Under the pieces are notes generated by a model. It was given only the letters and a program-made list of their open reading frames with translations. It did not search any database and was not told the DNA's origin. From Cupriavidus necator N-1 (GTDB taxonomy: Bacteria > Pseudomonadota > Gammaproteobacteria > Burkholderiales > Burkholderiaceae), in the NCBI RefSeq assembly GCF_000219215.1, contig NC_015723.1, positions 744,001 through 808,000 of the forward strand: a stretch of DNA of 64,000 bases, written 5' to 3'. Made by a program: the position numbers and the translations under genes. This document shows positions 40,244 through 47,995 of this stretch, in pieces; the stretch's first letter is position 1; every line of letters begins with the position of its first letter.

Positions 40244-41563
40244 TCAGTTGGCCATTGCGCTGTCGTACAGCGCCTGCTCCTGGGCCTTGTGCTCGGCGCT
40301 GAAGCGGATGGCGATGGCGCAAAGGGCGGCGATGGTGGCCAGCACGCCCAGCACCGTCAGCGTGTGCTGCAGGTCGCCCAGGCCCTTGAGCAGGAAGCCC
40401 GCGGCGACGGCGCCCACGTTGCCGCCAGCGCCGATGATGCCGGCCACGCCGCCCAGCGCCTTGCGGTCGATAAAGGGCACCAGGGCGTAGGTCGCGCCGC
40501 AGGCCATGTGGGTGAACAGGCCGAACAGCAGCATCGCGACCACCGCCAGCGTCACGTTGCCGGCCTGCGCGAACCACAGCAGGCCCAGGCCTTCGCCCAG
40601 GATCAGCACGAACAGCAGCGTGGCGCGTGCGTCCAGGCCGCGGCGGCGCGCCGCCTTGTCCGACAACCAGCCACCCAGGGCGCGGGCAAACAGCGCCAGC
40701 AGGCCGAAGCTCGCGGCGGCCATGCCGGCGGCCTTCAGGCTCAGGCCGAAGCGGTCGACGTAGTACGAGGCGGCGATGTTGTGGATGAAGATCTCCACGC
40801 CGAAGCAGGCGCCGTAGGTGATGAACAGCAGCCACACGCGATAGTTGGCGCTGGCGGCGCGGAAGCTGGCCCAGCCGCCGCCCTTGCCGCCGTCCTTGCC
40901 GGTGATGGCGATGCCGCGGGCGCGCAGGTCCGAGTAGTTGCCTTCCGGGCAGTCCTGGGTGAAGCGCCAGTAGACGACGGCCATGATCAGCATCAGCACG
41001 CCCGGCACCAGCAGGGCGAAGCGCCAGCCGAACGCGTGGTCGGCGCCGAGCATCAGCACGGCGGCCAGCAGCAGCGGCATGATGGCTTGCGCGGCGCCGC
41101 CGCCGGCATTGCCCCAGCCGGCCGCGGCTGCGTTGGCGGTGCCGACTACGTTGGGCGCGAACATCACCGATGTGTGGTACTGCGTGATCACAAAGCTGGC
41201 GCCGACTGCGCCGATCAGCAGGCGGAAGGTCAGGAAGGTCTCGTAGTTCTGTGCCAGCGCCACGCCCAGCACCGGCAGCGCGCCCAGCGCCAGCAGGCCG
41301 GTATAGGTCTTGCGCGGGCCGAAGCGGTCGCACATCGGGCCGATCACCAGGCGCACCAGGATGGTCACCGCCACCGCCGCGATATTGATGTTGGCGATCT
41401 GGCCCGGGGTCAGGCCGAACTCGCCCTTGAGCACCGGCATCAGCGGCGCGCAGGCAAACCACGCAAAGAAGCAGACGAAGAACGCCATCCAGGTCAGGTG
41501 GAAGGCGCGCATCTGCGGGGTCTTAAAGCTCAGCAGCTCGATGCGGGTGGCTTTGGCGGTCAT
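40244..41563 (-). CDS. Nitrate/nitrite transporter (NarK/NasA family MFS)
   Basis: 439 residues from ATG 41563. Twelve membrane helices are visible. The nitrate signature GWGNAGGGAAQAIMPLLLAAV lies near residue 155 and the second glycine-rich GVAGIIGAGGNVGAVAAGFLLKG near residue 370; the helix-2 arginine is in VRLVIGPMCDRFGPR. It would bring nitrate (and possibly exchange nitrite) across the inner membrane for the assimilatory enzymes. First gene of the operon. A terminator hairpin ends only 14 bases before its start codon, so its expression depends on antitermination. The very same class is called NarK, NrtP or NasA in different bacteria. Confidence 0.93.
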   Translation of the reverse strand: MTAKATRIELLSFKTPQMRAFHLTWMAFFVCFFAWFACAPLMPVLKGEFGLTPGQIANINIAAVAVTILVRLVIGPMCDRFGPRKTYTGLLALGALPVLGVALAQNYETFLTFRLLIGAVGASFVITQYHTSVMFAPNVVGTANAAAAGWGNAGGGAAQAIMPLLLAAVLMLGADHAFGWRFALLVPGVLMLIMAVVYWRFTQDCPEGNYSDLRARGIAITGKDGGKGGGWASFRAASANYRVWLLFITYGACFGVEIFIHNIAASYYVDRFGLSLKAAGMAAASFGLLALFARALGGWLSDKAARRRGLDARATLLFVLILGEGLGLLWFAQAGNVTLAVVAMLLFGLFTHMACGATYALVPFIDRKALGGVAGIIGAGGNVGAVAAGFLLKGLGDLQHTLTVLGVLATIAALCAIAIRFSAEHKAQEQALYDSAMAN

Positions 41564-41576
41564 CGTCCTTGGCTCC

Positions 41577-41630
41577 AAAAACAAATGGCGTCCCGCAAAC
41601 CAGGCCGTTCAGGCCAGTTCTGGGGACGCC
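41577..41630 (-). terminator. Leader terminator (attenuator) of the nitrate operon
   Basis: On the minus strand, GGCGTCCC (41630-41623) pairs perfectly with GGGACGCC (41594-41587). The inner arms pair further around a TGAAC loop, and ATTTGTTTTT follows (41586-41577). It lies inside the leader, just before the transporter gene, so it must be bypassed for the operon to be expressed. Its 5' arm overlaps the antiterminator hairpin P2. Confidence 0.85.
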
Positions 41631-41701
41631 GTTGTCCTGACAGCCACTACATGGAATAGAGGCTGCGTATGTGGGGTGGGCCGGTCGCCGTTGACGGGCC
41701 C
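41624..41701 (-). promoter_or_regulatory. Two-hairpin ANTAR-type antitermination leader
   Basis: Two hairpins in the transcript share the identical six-base loop AACGGC (A at loop position 1, G at position 4). P1 is 41701-41678, stem GGGCCCGTC / GACCGGCCC with one C-C mismatch. P2 is 41637-41624, stem GGAC / GTCC. The loop and 3' arm of P2 are also part of the terminator's 5' arm, so P2 and terminator exclude each other. Tandem hexaloop hairpins with A1 and G4 are the known target of ANTAR-domain antiterminators such as NasR and NasT. A third hairpin (41641-41665) sits between them. No ANTAR gene is in the window. Confidence 0.8.
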
Positions 41702-41712
41702 GTACCCTGTTA

Positions 41713-41728
41713 CGCAAGGGGTGTGCCA
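41713..41728 (-). promoter_or_regulatory. Sigma-54 promoter of the nitrate operon
   Basis: Minus strand TGGCACACCCCTTGCG matches the -24/-12 consensus TGGCACGNNNNTTGCA at all conserved positions except the G after CAC and the last A. With C at -12, transcription would start at about 41702, one base before hairpin P1. Confidence 0.85.
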
Positions 41729-41822
41729 GGCCGGTATGTGACGGTGAGTGGGGGTTTGTTGCGCTGAGGTGCGGCGGAGTGATGCCGGGATGCGCTGTGG
41801 TGGGGCGGCCGCCGGGCTGGCG

Positions 41823-41865
41823 GCACACTCATGGTGCAGTGCGGTGGGCTGCGCTGGTGCGGTGC
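41823..41865. promoter_or_regulatory. NtrC-type binding sites
   Basis: GCAC-N6-GGTGC at 41823-41837 fits the NtrC half-site consensus exactly. GCGC-N6-GGTGC at 41851-41865 is a one-mismatch copy 28 bp away. They are centred about 130-155 bp upstream of the sigma-54 start, a normal enhancer position. The rest of the 318-base gap has no gene. Confidence 0.65.
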
Positions 41866-41881
41866 AATGCCGCGCTCGGTG

Positions 41882-42367
41882 CTACTGGTCCGAAGCCGGG
41901 GACTGGGCGTTGACGGGGACGATCAGCATATCGCGCGGCGATACTTCCGCGCCGTCCTCGTCGACCAGTGCCGCGCGTACCAGCTTGCCGCTGGCGCGCG
42001 AGCGGATCTGCACCGGGCCTTCGCCGGACGGGGCCATGTGGCTGTCGCCCCACTGCATCAGGCCGACCAGCACCGGCAGCAACTCCACGGCGGCGCGGGT
42101 GGGGCGGTATTCGGAGCGTTCGCGCTCGCCGGGCTCGCGGTAGCCGACCTTGCGCAGCAGACCGGCGTCGGTCAGCGTCTTGAGGCGCGCGGACAGCACC
42201 GCGGGCGAGCATTCCAGCCGGCGCAGGAAGTCGTCGAAGCGCGTCACGCCGTGGAAGACGTCGCGCAGGATCAGCATTGTCCACTTTTCGCCGATCAGCG
42301 ACAGCGTGGCGGCAATCGAGCAGTGGCGGAGGTCGGACGCATTGGGGGTCATGATGCGGGCAAGCAT
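41882..42367 (-). CDS. HxlR-family winged-helix regulator
   Basis: 161 residues; an in-frame ATG at 42352 is an alternative start. The conserved HxlR opening CSIAATLSLIGEKWTMLILRDVFHGVTRFDDFLRRL includes the cysteine that often senses electrophiles or redox change, followed by the recognition helix SPAVLSARLKTLTDAGLL and the wing YREPGERERSEYRPT. It is divergent from a GNAT acetyltransferase gene with a 78-base gap that holds both promoters. It precedes the nitrate operon on the same strand but is unlikely to be part of it, because that operon has its own promoter. Confidence 0.9.
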   Translation of the reverse strand: MLARIMTPNASDLRHCSIAATLSLIGEKWTMLILRDVFHGVTRFDDFLRRLECSPAVLSARLKTLTDAGLLRKVGYREPGERERSEYRPTRAAVELLPVLVGLMQWGDSHMAPSGEGPVQIRSRASGKLVRAALVDEDGAEVSPRDMLIVPVNAQSPASDQ

Positions 42368-42383
42368 AGCATGCTGACTTCAT

Positions 42384-42411
42384 TTGCAAAAGCCAGGTTA
42401 TCTCCTATACT
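42384..42411 (+). promoter_or_regulatory. Sigma-70 promoter of the GNAT gene
   Basis: TTGCAA (42384-42389) and TATACT (42406-42411) with a 16-bp spacer, directly upstream of the acetyltransferase. The AT-rich gap is a natural HxlR target. Confidence 0.6.
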
Positions 42412-42445
42412 CTGACTACAAATTTTGAATCCAGATGGTGCCAGG

Positions 42446-43027
42446 ATGGATGATCAAAGCGAAGCCCGCACGGGCAAGGCGGAAAGCTGGATGGTGGGAC
42501 GGGGCGTACAGGTCACGCTGCGCCGTACGCGGCCACAGGATAGTGGGGCGCTGCGCGCGCTGGTGGACGGACTCTCGCGTGAGAGCCGCTACTTCCGCTT
42601 CCTGAGCGGCGGGCGCGTGGTGGACGCGATTGTCGACGGCCTAGCCGCGCCAGGCCCTGGCGGGGTGGCGCTGGTGGTGGAGGCGCCCGACGCAGAGGGC
42701 GTATCAGCCATTGTCGCCAGTGCGGAATACGTGGTGTCCGGGCAGGTGGGGGAATTTGCCGTGGTCGTTGCCGACGGCTGGCAAGGGCAGGGACTGGGGC
42801 GGCGCCTGATCGCCAGGCTGTGCGAGCTGGCCTGCGCGGCCGGCCTGCGCACCCTGCGCGGCGACGTGCTCAGCGAGAACCGCCGCATGCTGGCCATCCT
42901 GCGCGGCCTCGGTTTTGCCAGCCGCCGCAATCCGGAGGACAGCTACCTGCATGAAGTCACGCTGGCGCTTGGCCAGCCGGCGCGCAGCGAGCTGCGGCTG
43001 CCGGCGGACTGGTTCAGCGCGTCCTGA
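42446..43027 (+). CDS. GNAT-family N-acetyltransferase
   Basis: 193 residues from ATG 42446; a TTG at 42425 gives a longer form. The acetyl-CoA binding motif A reads VGEFAVVVADGWQGQGLGRRLIARLCELACAAG, followed by LRGDVLSENRRMLAILRGLGF. The N-terminus (VTLRRTRPQDSGALRALVDGLSRESRYFRFLSG) is like the acetyltransferase domain that is fused to acyl-CoA synthetase in Pat-type protein acetyltransferases, here as a stand-alone domain. Lysine or small-amine acetylation is possible; the target is unknown. Regulation by the divergent HxlR protein is likely. Confidence 0.85.
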   Translation: MDDQSEARTGKAESWMVGRGVQVTLRRTRPQDSGALRALVDGLSRESRYFRFLSGGRVVDAIVDGLAAPGPGGVALVVEAPDAEGVSAIVASAEYVVSGQVGEFAVVVADGWQGQGLGRRLIARLCELACAAGLRTLRGDVLSENRRMLAILRGLGFASRRNPEDSYLHEVTLALGQPARSELRLPADWFSAS

Positions 43028-43036
43028 GCCCAGCGG

Positions 43037-43912
43037 TCAACCGGCTTCGCGCTTGCCGCGCGAGGTCATGGTGCAGCCGACCGAGGCGGTGATGATGCTG
43101 GCGATCGCCAGCCATTGCAGCGCGCTCAGCTGTTCATGCAGGAACGCCAGCCCGGCCAGCGCGCCCATCGCCGGCTCCATGCTCAGCAGGATGCCGAAGG
43201 TGCGCCGGTGCAGGCGCTTGAGCGCCACCATCTCCAGCGAATAGGGAATCGCGCTCGACAGGATGCCCACCGCCAGCCCGAACAGCAGCAGCGTCGGGCT
43301 GAACATCGCGGTGCCCGCATGCGCCATCCCGAACGGCAGCACCACCAGGGCCGCCATGGTCAGCCCCAGCGAGGTGGCCTGCCCGCCGTGGGCGTTGCCC
43401 GCCATCTGCCCGAACACGATATACAGCGCCCAGCCCACCCCCGCGGCAAGCGCATAGCCGATGCCCACAGGATCCAGCGTGCCGGCGGCATCGCCCACCG
43501 GCAGCAACAGCAGCAGCCCGGCCACGGCAAAGCCAATCCACAGGAAATCGATCGCGCGCCGCGACGACAGCACCGCGACCGCCAGCGGCCCGGTGAACTC
43601 GATCGCGATCGCCAGCCCCAGCGGGATGGTGCGCAGCGACATGTAGAACAGCAGGTTGGTCGCGCCCAGCGCCGCACCGTACAGCGCGATCGCGCGCGCG
43701 TTGGCCCGCGTCAGCGGGATGCGCCACGGGCGCCAGACGCACAGCAGGATCAGCGCCGAGAAACTCACCCGCAGCGCCGTGGTGCCCTGTGCCCCGAGCG
43801 CCGAGAACAGGCTCTTGGCAAACGAGGTGCCGATGCACAGCGAGGCCATCGAGCCGGTCAGGGCCAGCACGGCGATCAGGGTCGAGCGACGGTGGGCGGC
43901 GGTTTGCGGCAA
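43037..43912 (-). CDS. EamA/DMT-family exporter, RhtA-like
   Basis: 291 residues beginning at TTG 43912; no in-frame ATG fits. Ten membrane helices in two EamA repeats are visible, for example SMASLCIGTSFAKSLFSALG, GLAIAIEFTGPLAVAVLSSRR and FGLAVGILSSAIPYSLEMVALKRL. The pattern and length match E. coli RhtA, which exports threonine and homoserine. The end converges on the GNAT gene with a 9-base gap. Substrate identity is inferred from the resemblance alone. Confidence 0.83.
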   Translation of the reverse strand: MPQTAAHRRSTLIAVLALTGSMASLCIGTSFAKSLFSALGAQGTTALRVSFSALILLCVWRPWRIPLTRANARAIALYGAALGATNLLFYMSLRTIPLGLAIAIEFTGPLAVAVLSSRRAIDFLWIGFAVAGLLLLLPVGDAAGTLDPVGIGYALAAGVGWALYIVFGQMAGNAHGGQATSLGLTMAALVVLPFGMAHAGTAMFSPTLLLFGLAVGILSSAIPYSLEMVALKRLHRRTFGILLSMEPAMGALAGLAFLHEQLSALQWLAIASIITASVGCTMTSRGKREAG

Positions 43913-44043
43913 TTTGGAGATCCTGTTTGATGGCGTGGCCTGTGCAATGCTGCCGCATCATGCGGCAAGCACGGCGCAAGCGCCATATACAGGTGTGGAC
44001 CAGTGGCTCAGTACAGTTGGCCGTGCCCCGAACACGCCGCTGT

Positions 44044-44466
44044 TCAGTGGTCCCGCGCCGCCGCCCTGCGCCGCTTGCCGGACTTGCTGGCGCAGTCCGG
44101 GCAACGCCCCAGCAGCGTCAGCTCGTGGTGCTCCACCTCGAAGCCCGGCGGCGTGATCTCTTCCATGTGCCCGGGACACCCTTCCAGCGGAAATACGCGA
44201 TCGCACGTCAGGCACTGGAAGTAGTGGCGGTGCGTCACGGCGCCGGGTTCGCCCGCCAGTTCATAGCGGTCGGGCTGGCCCGGCAGTTCCACCGCATGCA
44301 CCTGCGCATCGTCCAGCAGGGTGCGGATGTTGCGATAGACCGTGGCCAGACCCAGGGACGGCACCTGGCGCTGTGCCGCGGCCAGGATTTCGGCCGGGCT
44401 CAGAGGCCGGCCAGCTTCGCGCAGCGCGTCGATGACGGCGCCGCGTTGACGGGTCATGCGTTCCAT
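44044..44466 (-). CDS. Fur-family metal-dependent regulator (Fur/Zur subgroup unclear)
   Basis: 140 residues. The winged helix contains AVIDALREAGRPLSPAEILAAAQ and SLGLATVYRNIRTLLDDAQVH. The dimer domain has HRHYFQCLTCDRVFPLEGC and CPDCASKSGKRRRAAARDH, with two CxxC pairs that would bind structural zinc. The CxxC arrangement and lack of the usual betaproteobacterial Fur N-terminus make Zur or another Fur paralogue more likely than the main iron Fur. It is divergent from a TonB-dependent receptor with a perfect palindrome between them. Confidence 0.85.
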   Translation of the reverse strand: MERMTRQRGAVIDALREAGRPLSPAEILAAAQRQVPSLGLATVYRNIRTLLDDAQVHAVELPGQPDRYELAGEPGAVTHRHYFQCLTCDRVFPLEGCPGHMEEITPPGFEVEHHELTLLGRCPDCASKSGKRRRAAARDH

Positions 44467-44476
44467 GCCTAAAATC

Positions 44477-44500
44477 TTAATGAGAAATTATTATCATTAA
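44477..44500. promoter_or_regulatory. Fur/Zur-type operator
   Basis: TTAATGA-N10-TCATTAA is a perfect 7-bp dyad in an AT-rich centre (GAAATTATTA), 11 bp upstream of the fur-like start and close to the start of the divergent receptor. It resembles a Fur-family box (GATAATGATAATCATTATC) and could control both genes. Confidence 0.65.
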
Positions 44501-44565
44501 TGAGTCGCTGCGGTTTGCCAGTCGGATGGCCGCCGCCGCGACTCGTTTTTATTGGGGTGTTCCTT

Positions 44566-46748
44566 ATGCTGCTTGCGCAGCCCAGCCGTGCCCGGCACCG
44601 CATGCCGTTTTCGTTCCTGCCTGCTGTACCAGACTTGCGCCCGGTCCAGGCGCGCTCATTGCGGCCGGTGGCCGCCCTGATGCTGGCGATGTCCGGCCTG
44701 GCCGAGGTGGCGGATACCGCCGAGGCCTCCGATATTACGCTGCCGGCGGTGTCGGTGGTCGGCACGGCCTCCGCATCATACAACCCGCCCGACGCCTCCG
44801 GCGCGACCCGCACCGACACGCCGCTGCGCGAGATTTCGCAGTCAGTGCGCGTGGGGCCGCGCGCCATGCTGGACGACATCGCCGCGACCGTTTCGACCAG
44901 TCCTTCGACTATGTCAGCGGCATCGCGCGCCAGAACAACTTCGGCGGCCTGTGGGACAACTTCGCCATGCGCGGCTTCACCGGCCATGAGAACACCGGCG
45001 CGGGCTACCTGGTCAACGGCTTTGCCGCCAACCGCGGCTATACCGCGCCGATGGATGCGGCCACCATCGAGCGCGTGGAAGTGCTCAAGGGCCCCACGTC
45101 ATCGCTGTACGGCACCAGCGAGCCGGGCGGCACCTTCAACGTGGTCACGCGCCAGCCGCAGTTCCGGCCCGCGCAGCGCTATGGCTTCGAGCTTGGCACG
45201 CGCGACGGCTATCGTGTCACGGCCGACGTCACCGGCCCGCTCGGCGAGAACGTGGCCGGCCGGCTGATCGCCGTGGCCGACCACCAGGGCAGCACGCGCG
45301 ACTACATCAACAGCCAGCGCTACCTGGTGGCGCCGTCGTTCACCTGGACGCTCGGTAACGACACCGTGCTGCAGTACGCGGCTGAATTCCAGCGCTACAC
45401 CACGCCGATGGACCGCGGCGTGGTGGCCGTCAACGGCCAGCTGGGGCGCATCCCGCGCTCGCGCTTCCTGGGCGAGCCCGGCGACGGCGACATGCGGCTG
45501 GACAGCCAGTCGCACCAGCTCAGCGTGGAGCACCAGTTCAATCCAAACTGGAAGGGCAGGCTCGGCCTGTCGTATCGCGGCGGCGCACTGACGGGGCACA
45601 GCAGCGAGGCGACTTCACTGGCCGCCGATGGCCGCACGCTCTGGCGTCAGCGCCGCTACCGCGACTTCCAGTCGGACGATGTCTCGCTGCAGGCCAGCGT
45701 GACCGGCAAGTTCAGCACCGGCCCGGTCGGGCATGAACTGCTGATGGGGGTGGATGCCTACCGCTTCGGCAATACCATGGCGATCCTGCGCAAGAACCCC
45801 AGCGCCGCGGCGCCGTACGCGATCGACATCTACGAGCCGGCCTATGGCCAGCCGGCGCCGCCGATGCCGTGGAACATGGACACGTACGAGCGCCAGCGCA
45901 ATCTCGGCGCCTACTTGCAGGACCAGCTGAGCCTGGGCGAGCGCTGGCGCGTGCTGGCCGGCGTGCGCTTCGACGCCGTCGACCAGTCGCTGGACAACCA
46001 CCTGCGCGGCACGCGCACCACGCAGCACCAGAACGCGGTGTCGCCGCGCGTGGGCGTGAGCTACCTGGCCAGCCAGAACGTGTCGCTGTTTGCCAATGCC
46101 AGCCAGTCATTCCGCCCCAATGCCGGCGCCGACGCCGCGGGCCAGCCGTTCGACCCCGAGCGCGGCCGCGCCGTGGAGGCCGGCATCAAGTTCGACAGCG
46201 AGGACCGCCGCACCGGCGCCACGCTGGCGATCTTTGAGATCCGCAAGCGCAATGTGCTGGCCGCCGACCCGTCCGATCCGTCCTTCTATATCGCCGCCGG
46301 CGAAGCGCGCAGCCGCGGCCTGGAGCTGGACGTGGCCGGGCAGCTTGGCACCCACTGGCGCGTGTCGGGCAGCTTTGCGCTGACCGATGCCGAGATCACG
46401 CAGGACACGCGACTTGCCGCCGGCACGCCGCTGTCCAACGTGCCGCGCACCAGCGGCAGCTTGCTGGCGGTGTACGAGGATGCCGCGCCGGTGGGCCAGC
46501 GCTATGGCGTTGGTGCCGGCCTGCGTTACGTGGGGCGGCGTCCGGGCGATGTGCAGGACAGCTTCTCGCTGCCAGCCTATGTGCTGGTGGATCTGCATGG
46601 CTACTGGCAATACAGCCGCAATGTGCGTGTGTCGCTCAATGTGGGCAACCTGTTCGACAAGACCTACTACGCCAGTTCGTACAGCAGCCTGTGGATTGCG
46701 CCGGGCGCGGGCCGCAGCGTGCGGCTGGGCGTGCAACTGAGCTATTGA
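44566..46748 (+). pseudogene. TonB-dependent siderophore-type receptor, frameshifted
   Basis: The gene reads in two frames. From ATG 44566 (or 44602) a signal peptide and the start of the plug domain are encoded (DITLPAVSVVGTASASYN, TDTPLREISQSVRVGPRAMLDDI). Near 44876-44892 the correct sequence continues one frame earlier as RFDQSFDYVSGIARQNNFGG and runs to the stop at 46748, including the barrel and the C-terminal LNVGNLFDKTYYASSY. One missing base is the simplest cause; a missing C in GACCGTTTCGACC would restore both halves. The receptor would import a metal chelate across the outer membrane. It may be a real pseudogene or a sequencing error. Confidence 0.85.
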
Positions 46749-46750
46749 CG

Positions 46751-47968
46751 ATGCTGCCAGCCAAGTCGCGCACTGCCGCGCCCCTGTCTTCTCCGACAGT
46801 CTTCCCTTCTGCCGCGGGCACGCGGCCGGCCGGCGGCCGGCTGCTGTCCATTGATGCTCTGCGCGGACTGGTAATCCTGACCATGCTGCTGGACCACGTG
46901 CGGGATATGTTCTTCCTGCACGTCCAGGTGGCCGATCCCATGGATGTCGCCACGACCTCTCCGGCACTTTTCTTCAGCCGGCTCGCCGCGCATCTGTGCG
47001 CACCGGTTTTCATCTGGCTGGCCGGCGTATCGGCGTGGCTCTACGGTGCCGCCGGCCACGACCGGCGCGCCGTCAGCGGCTTCCTGCTCAAGCGCGGCGT
47101 GTTCCTGGTGCTGCTGGAGGTGACGCTGGTCGGCTTTGCCTGGACCGGGACCTTGCCGCCGCAGGTGATCTACTTGCAGGTGATCTGGGCCATCGGCCTG
47201 AGCATGATGGCGCTGGCGGCACTGGTATGGCTGCCGCGGGCGGTGCTGATTGCCGCGGGCATTGCGCTGGTGGCTGGCCACAACCTGCTGAGCCCGCTGC
47301 ATTTCCCGGTGGACAGCGCCTGGCACGTGCCCTGGGCCATCCTGCACGACCGCACCTGGTTCGAGGTGGCTGACGGCTTCAGGGTGCGCACCTCATACCC
47401 GGTGCTGCCGTGGATCGGCGTGATTGCGCTGGGCTATGCGGCGGGGCCGTGGTTTGCCGCCACGGTGCCTGCCGGGGTGCGGCAGCGGCTGCTGGCTGGA
47501 TGCGGGCTGGCGGCGCTGGCAGGCTTTGCGGTGCTGCGCGCGCTGAACGGCTACGGGCAGGAGCAGAAGTGGATCTCGGGCAGCGACGCCTTGCACACCG
47601 CGATGAGCTTCCTCAACGCCACCAAGTACCCGCCGTCGCTGCTGTTCCTGCTGCTGACGCTGGGAGTGGGCTGGTTGCTGCTGGCGTGGCTGGAGCGCGC
47701 GCAGGGCGGCTGGATCGCGCGGCGCATGGCCGTGTTCGGCGCCGTGCCGATGTTCTTCTACCTGCTGCACCTCTACGTGCTGCAGGGGCTGTACCAGGCC
47801 TGCGTGCACCGCTGGGGACTGAACCAGGGCAAGGTGTTCGGTCTCGACCACGTCTGGCAGCTGTGGCTGGGGGCGGCCGTGCTGGCCCTGGTGCTGTGGC
47901 CGACGGTGCGCTGGTTCGCGGCGCTGAAGGCAAGGCGGCGGGACTGGCGCTGGCTGAAGTACTTCTGA
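46751..47968 (+). CDS. DUF1624 / heparan-alpha-glucosaminide N-acetyltransferase-like membrane protein
   Basis: 405 residues from ATG 46751, two bases after the receptor stop, so it is co-transcribed with it. The opening GGRLLSIDALRGLVILTMLLDHVRDMFF is the DUF1624 signature with an acidic-histidine pair (LDHVRD). About ten membrane helices follow, including PVFIWLAGVSAWLYGAAG and MFFYLLHLYVLQGLYQA. Family members are putative membrane acyltransferases that act on sugars or lipids. Its repeated association with TonB receptors is not something I can explain; a role in processing the imported ligand or envelope is speculative. Confidence 0.85.
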   Translation: MLPAKSRTAAPLSSPTVFPSAAGTRPAGGRLLSIDALRGLVILTMLLDHVRDMFFLHVQVADPMDVATTSPALFFSRLAAHLCAPVFIWLAGVSAWLYGAAGHDRRAVSGFLLKRGVFLVLLEVTLVGFAWTGTLPPQVIYLQVIWAIGLSMMALAALVWLPRAVLIAAGIALVAGHNLLSPLHFPVDSAWHVPWAILHDRTWFEVADGFRVRTSYPVLPWIGVIALGYAAGPWFAATVPAGVRQRLLAGCGLAALAGFAVLRALNGYGQEQKWISGSDALHTAMSFLNATKYPPSLLFLLLTLGVGWLLLAWLERAQGGWIARRMAVFGAVPMFFYLLHLYVLQGLYQACVHRWGLNQGKVFGLDHVWQLWLGAAVLALVLWPTVRWFAALKARRRDWRWLKYF

Positions 47969-47995
47969 CCAGCGCCTGGGTCCCGCACGCCCGGC

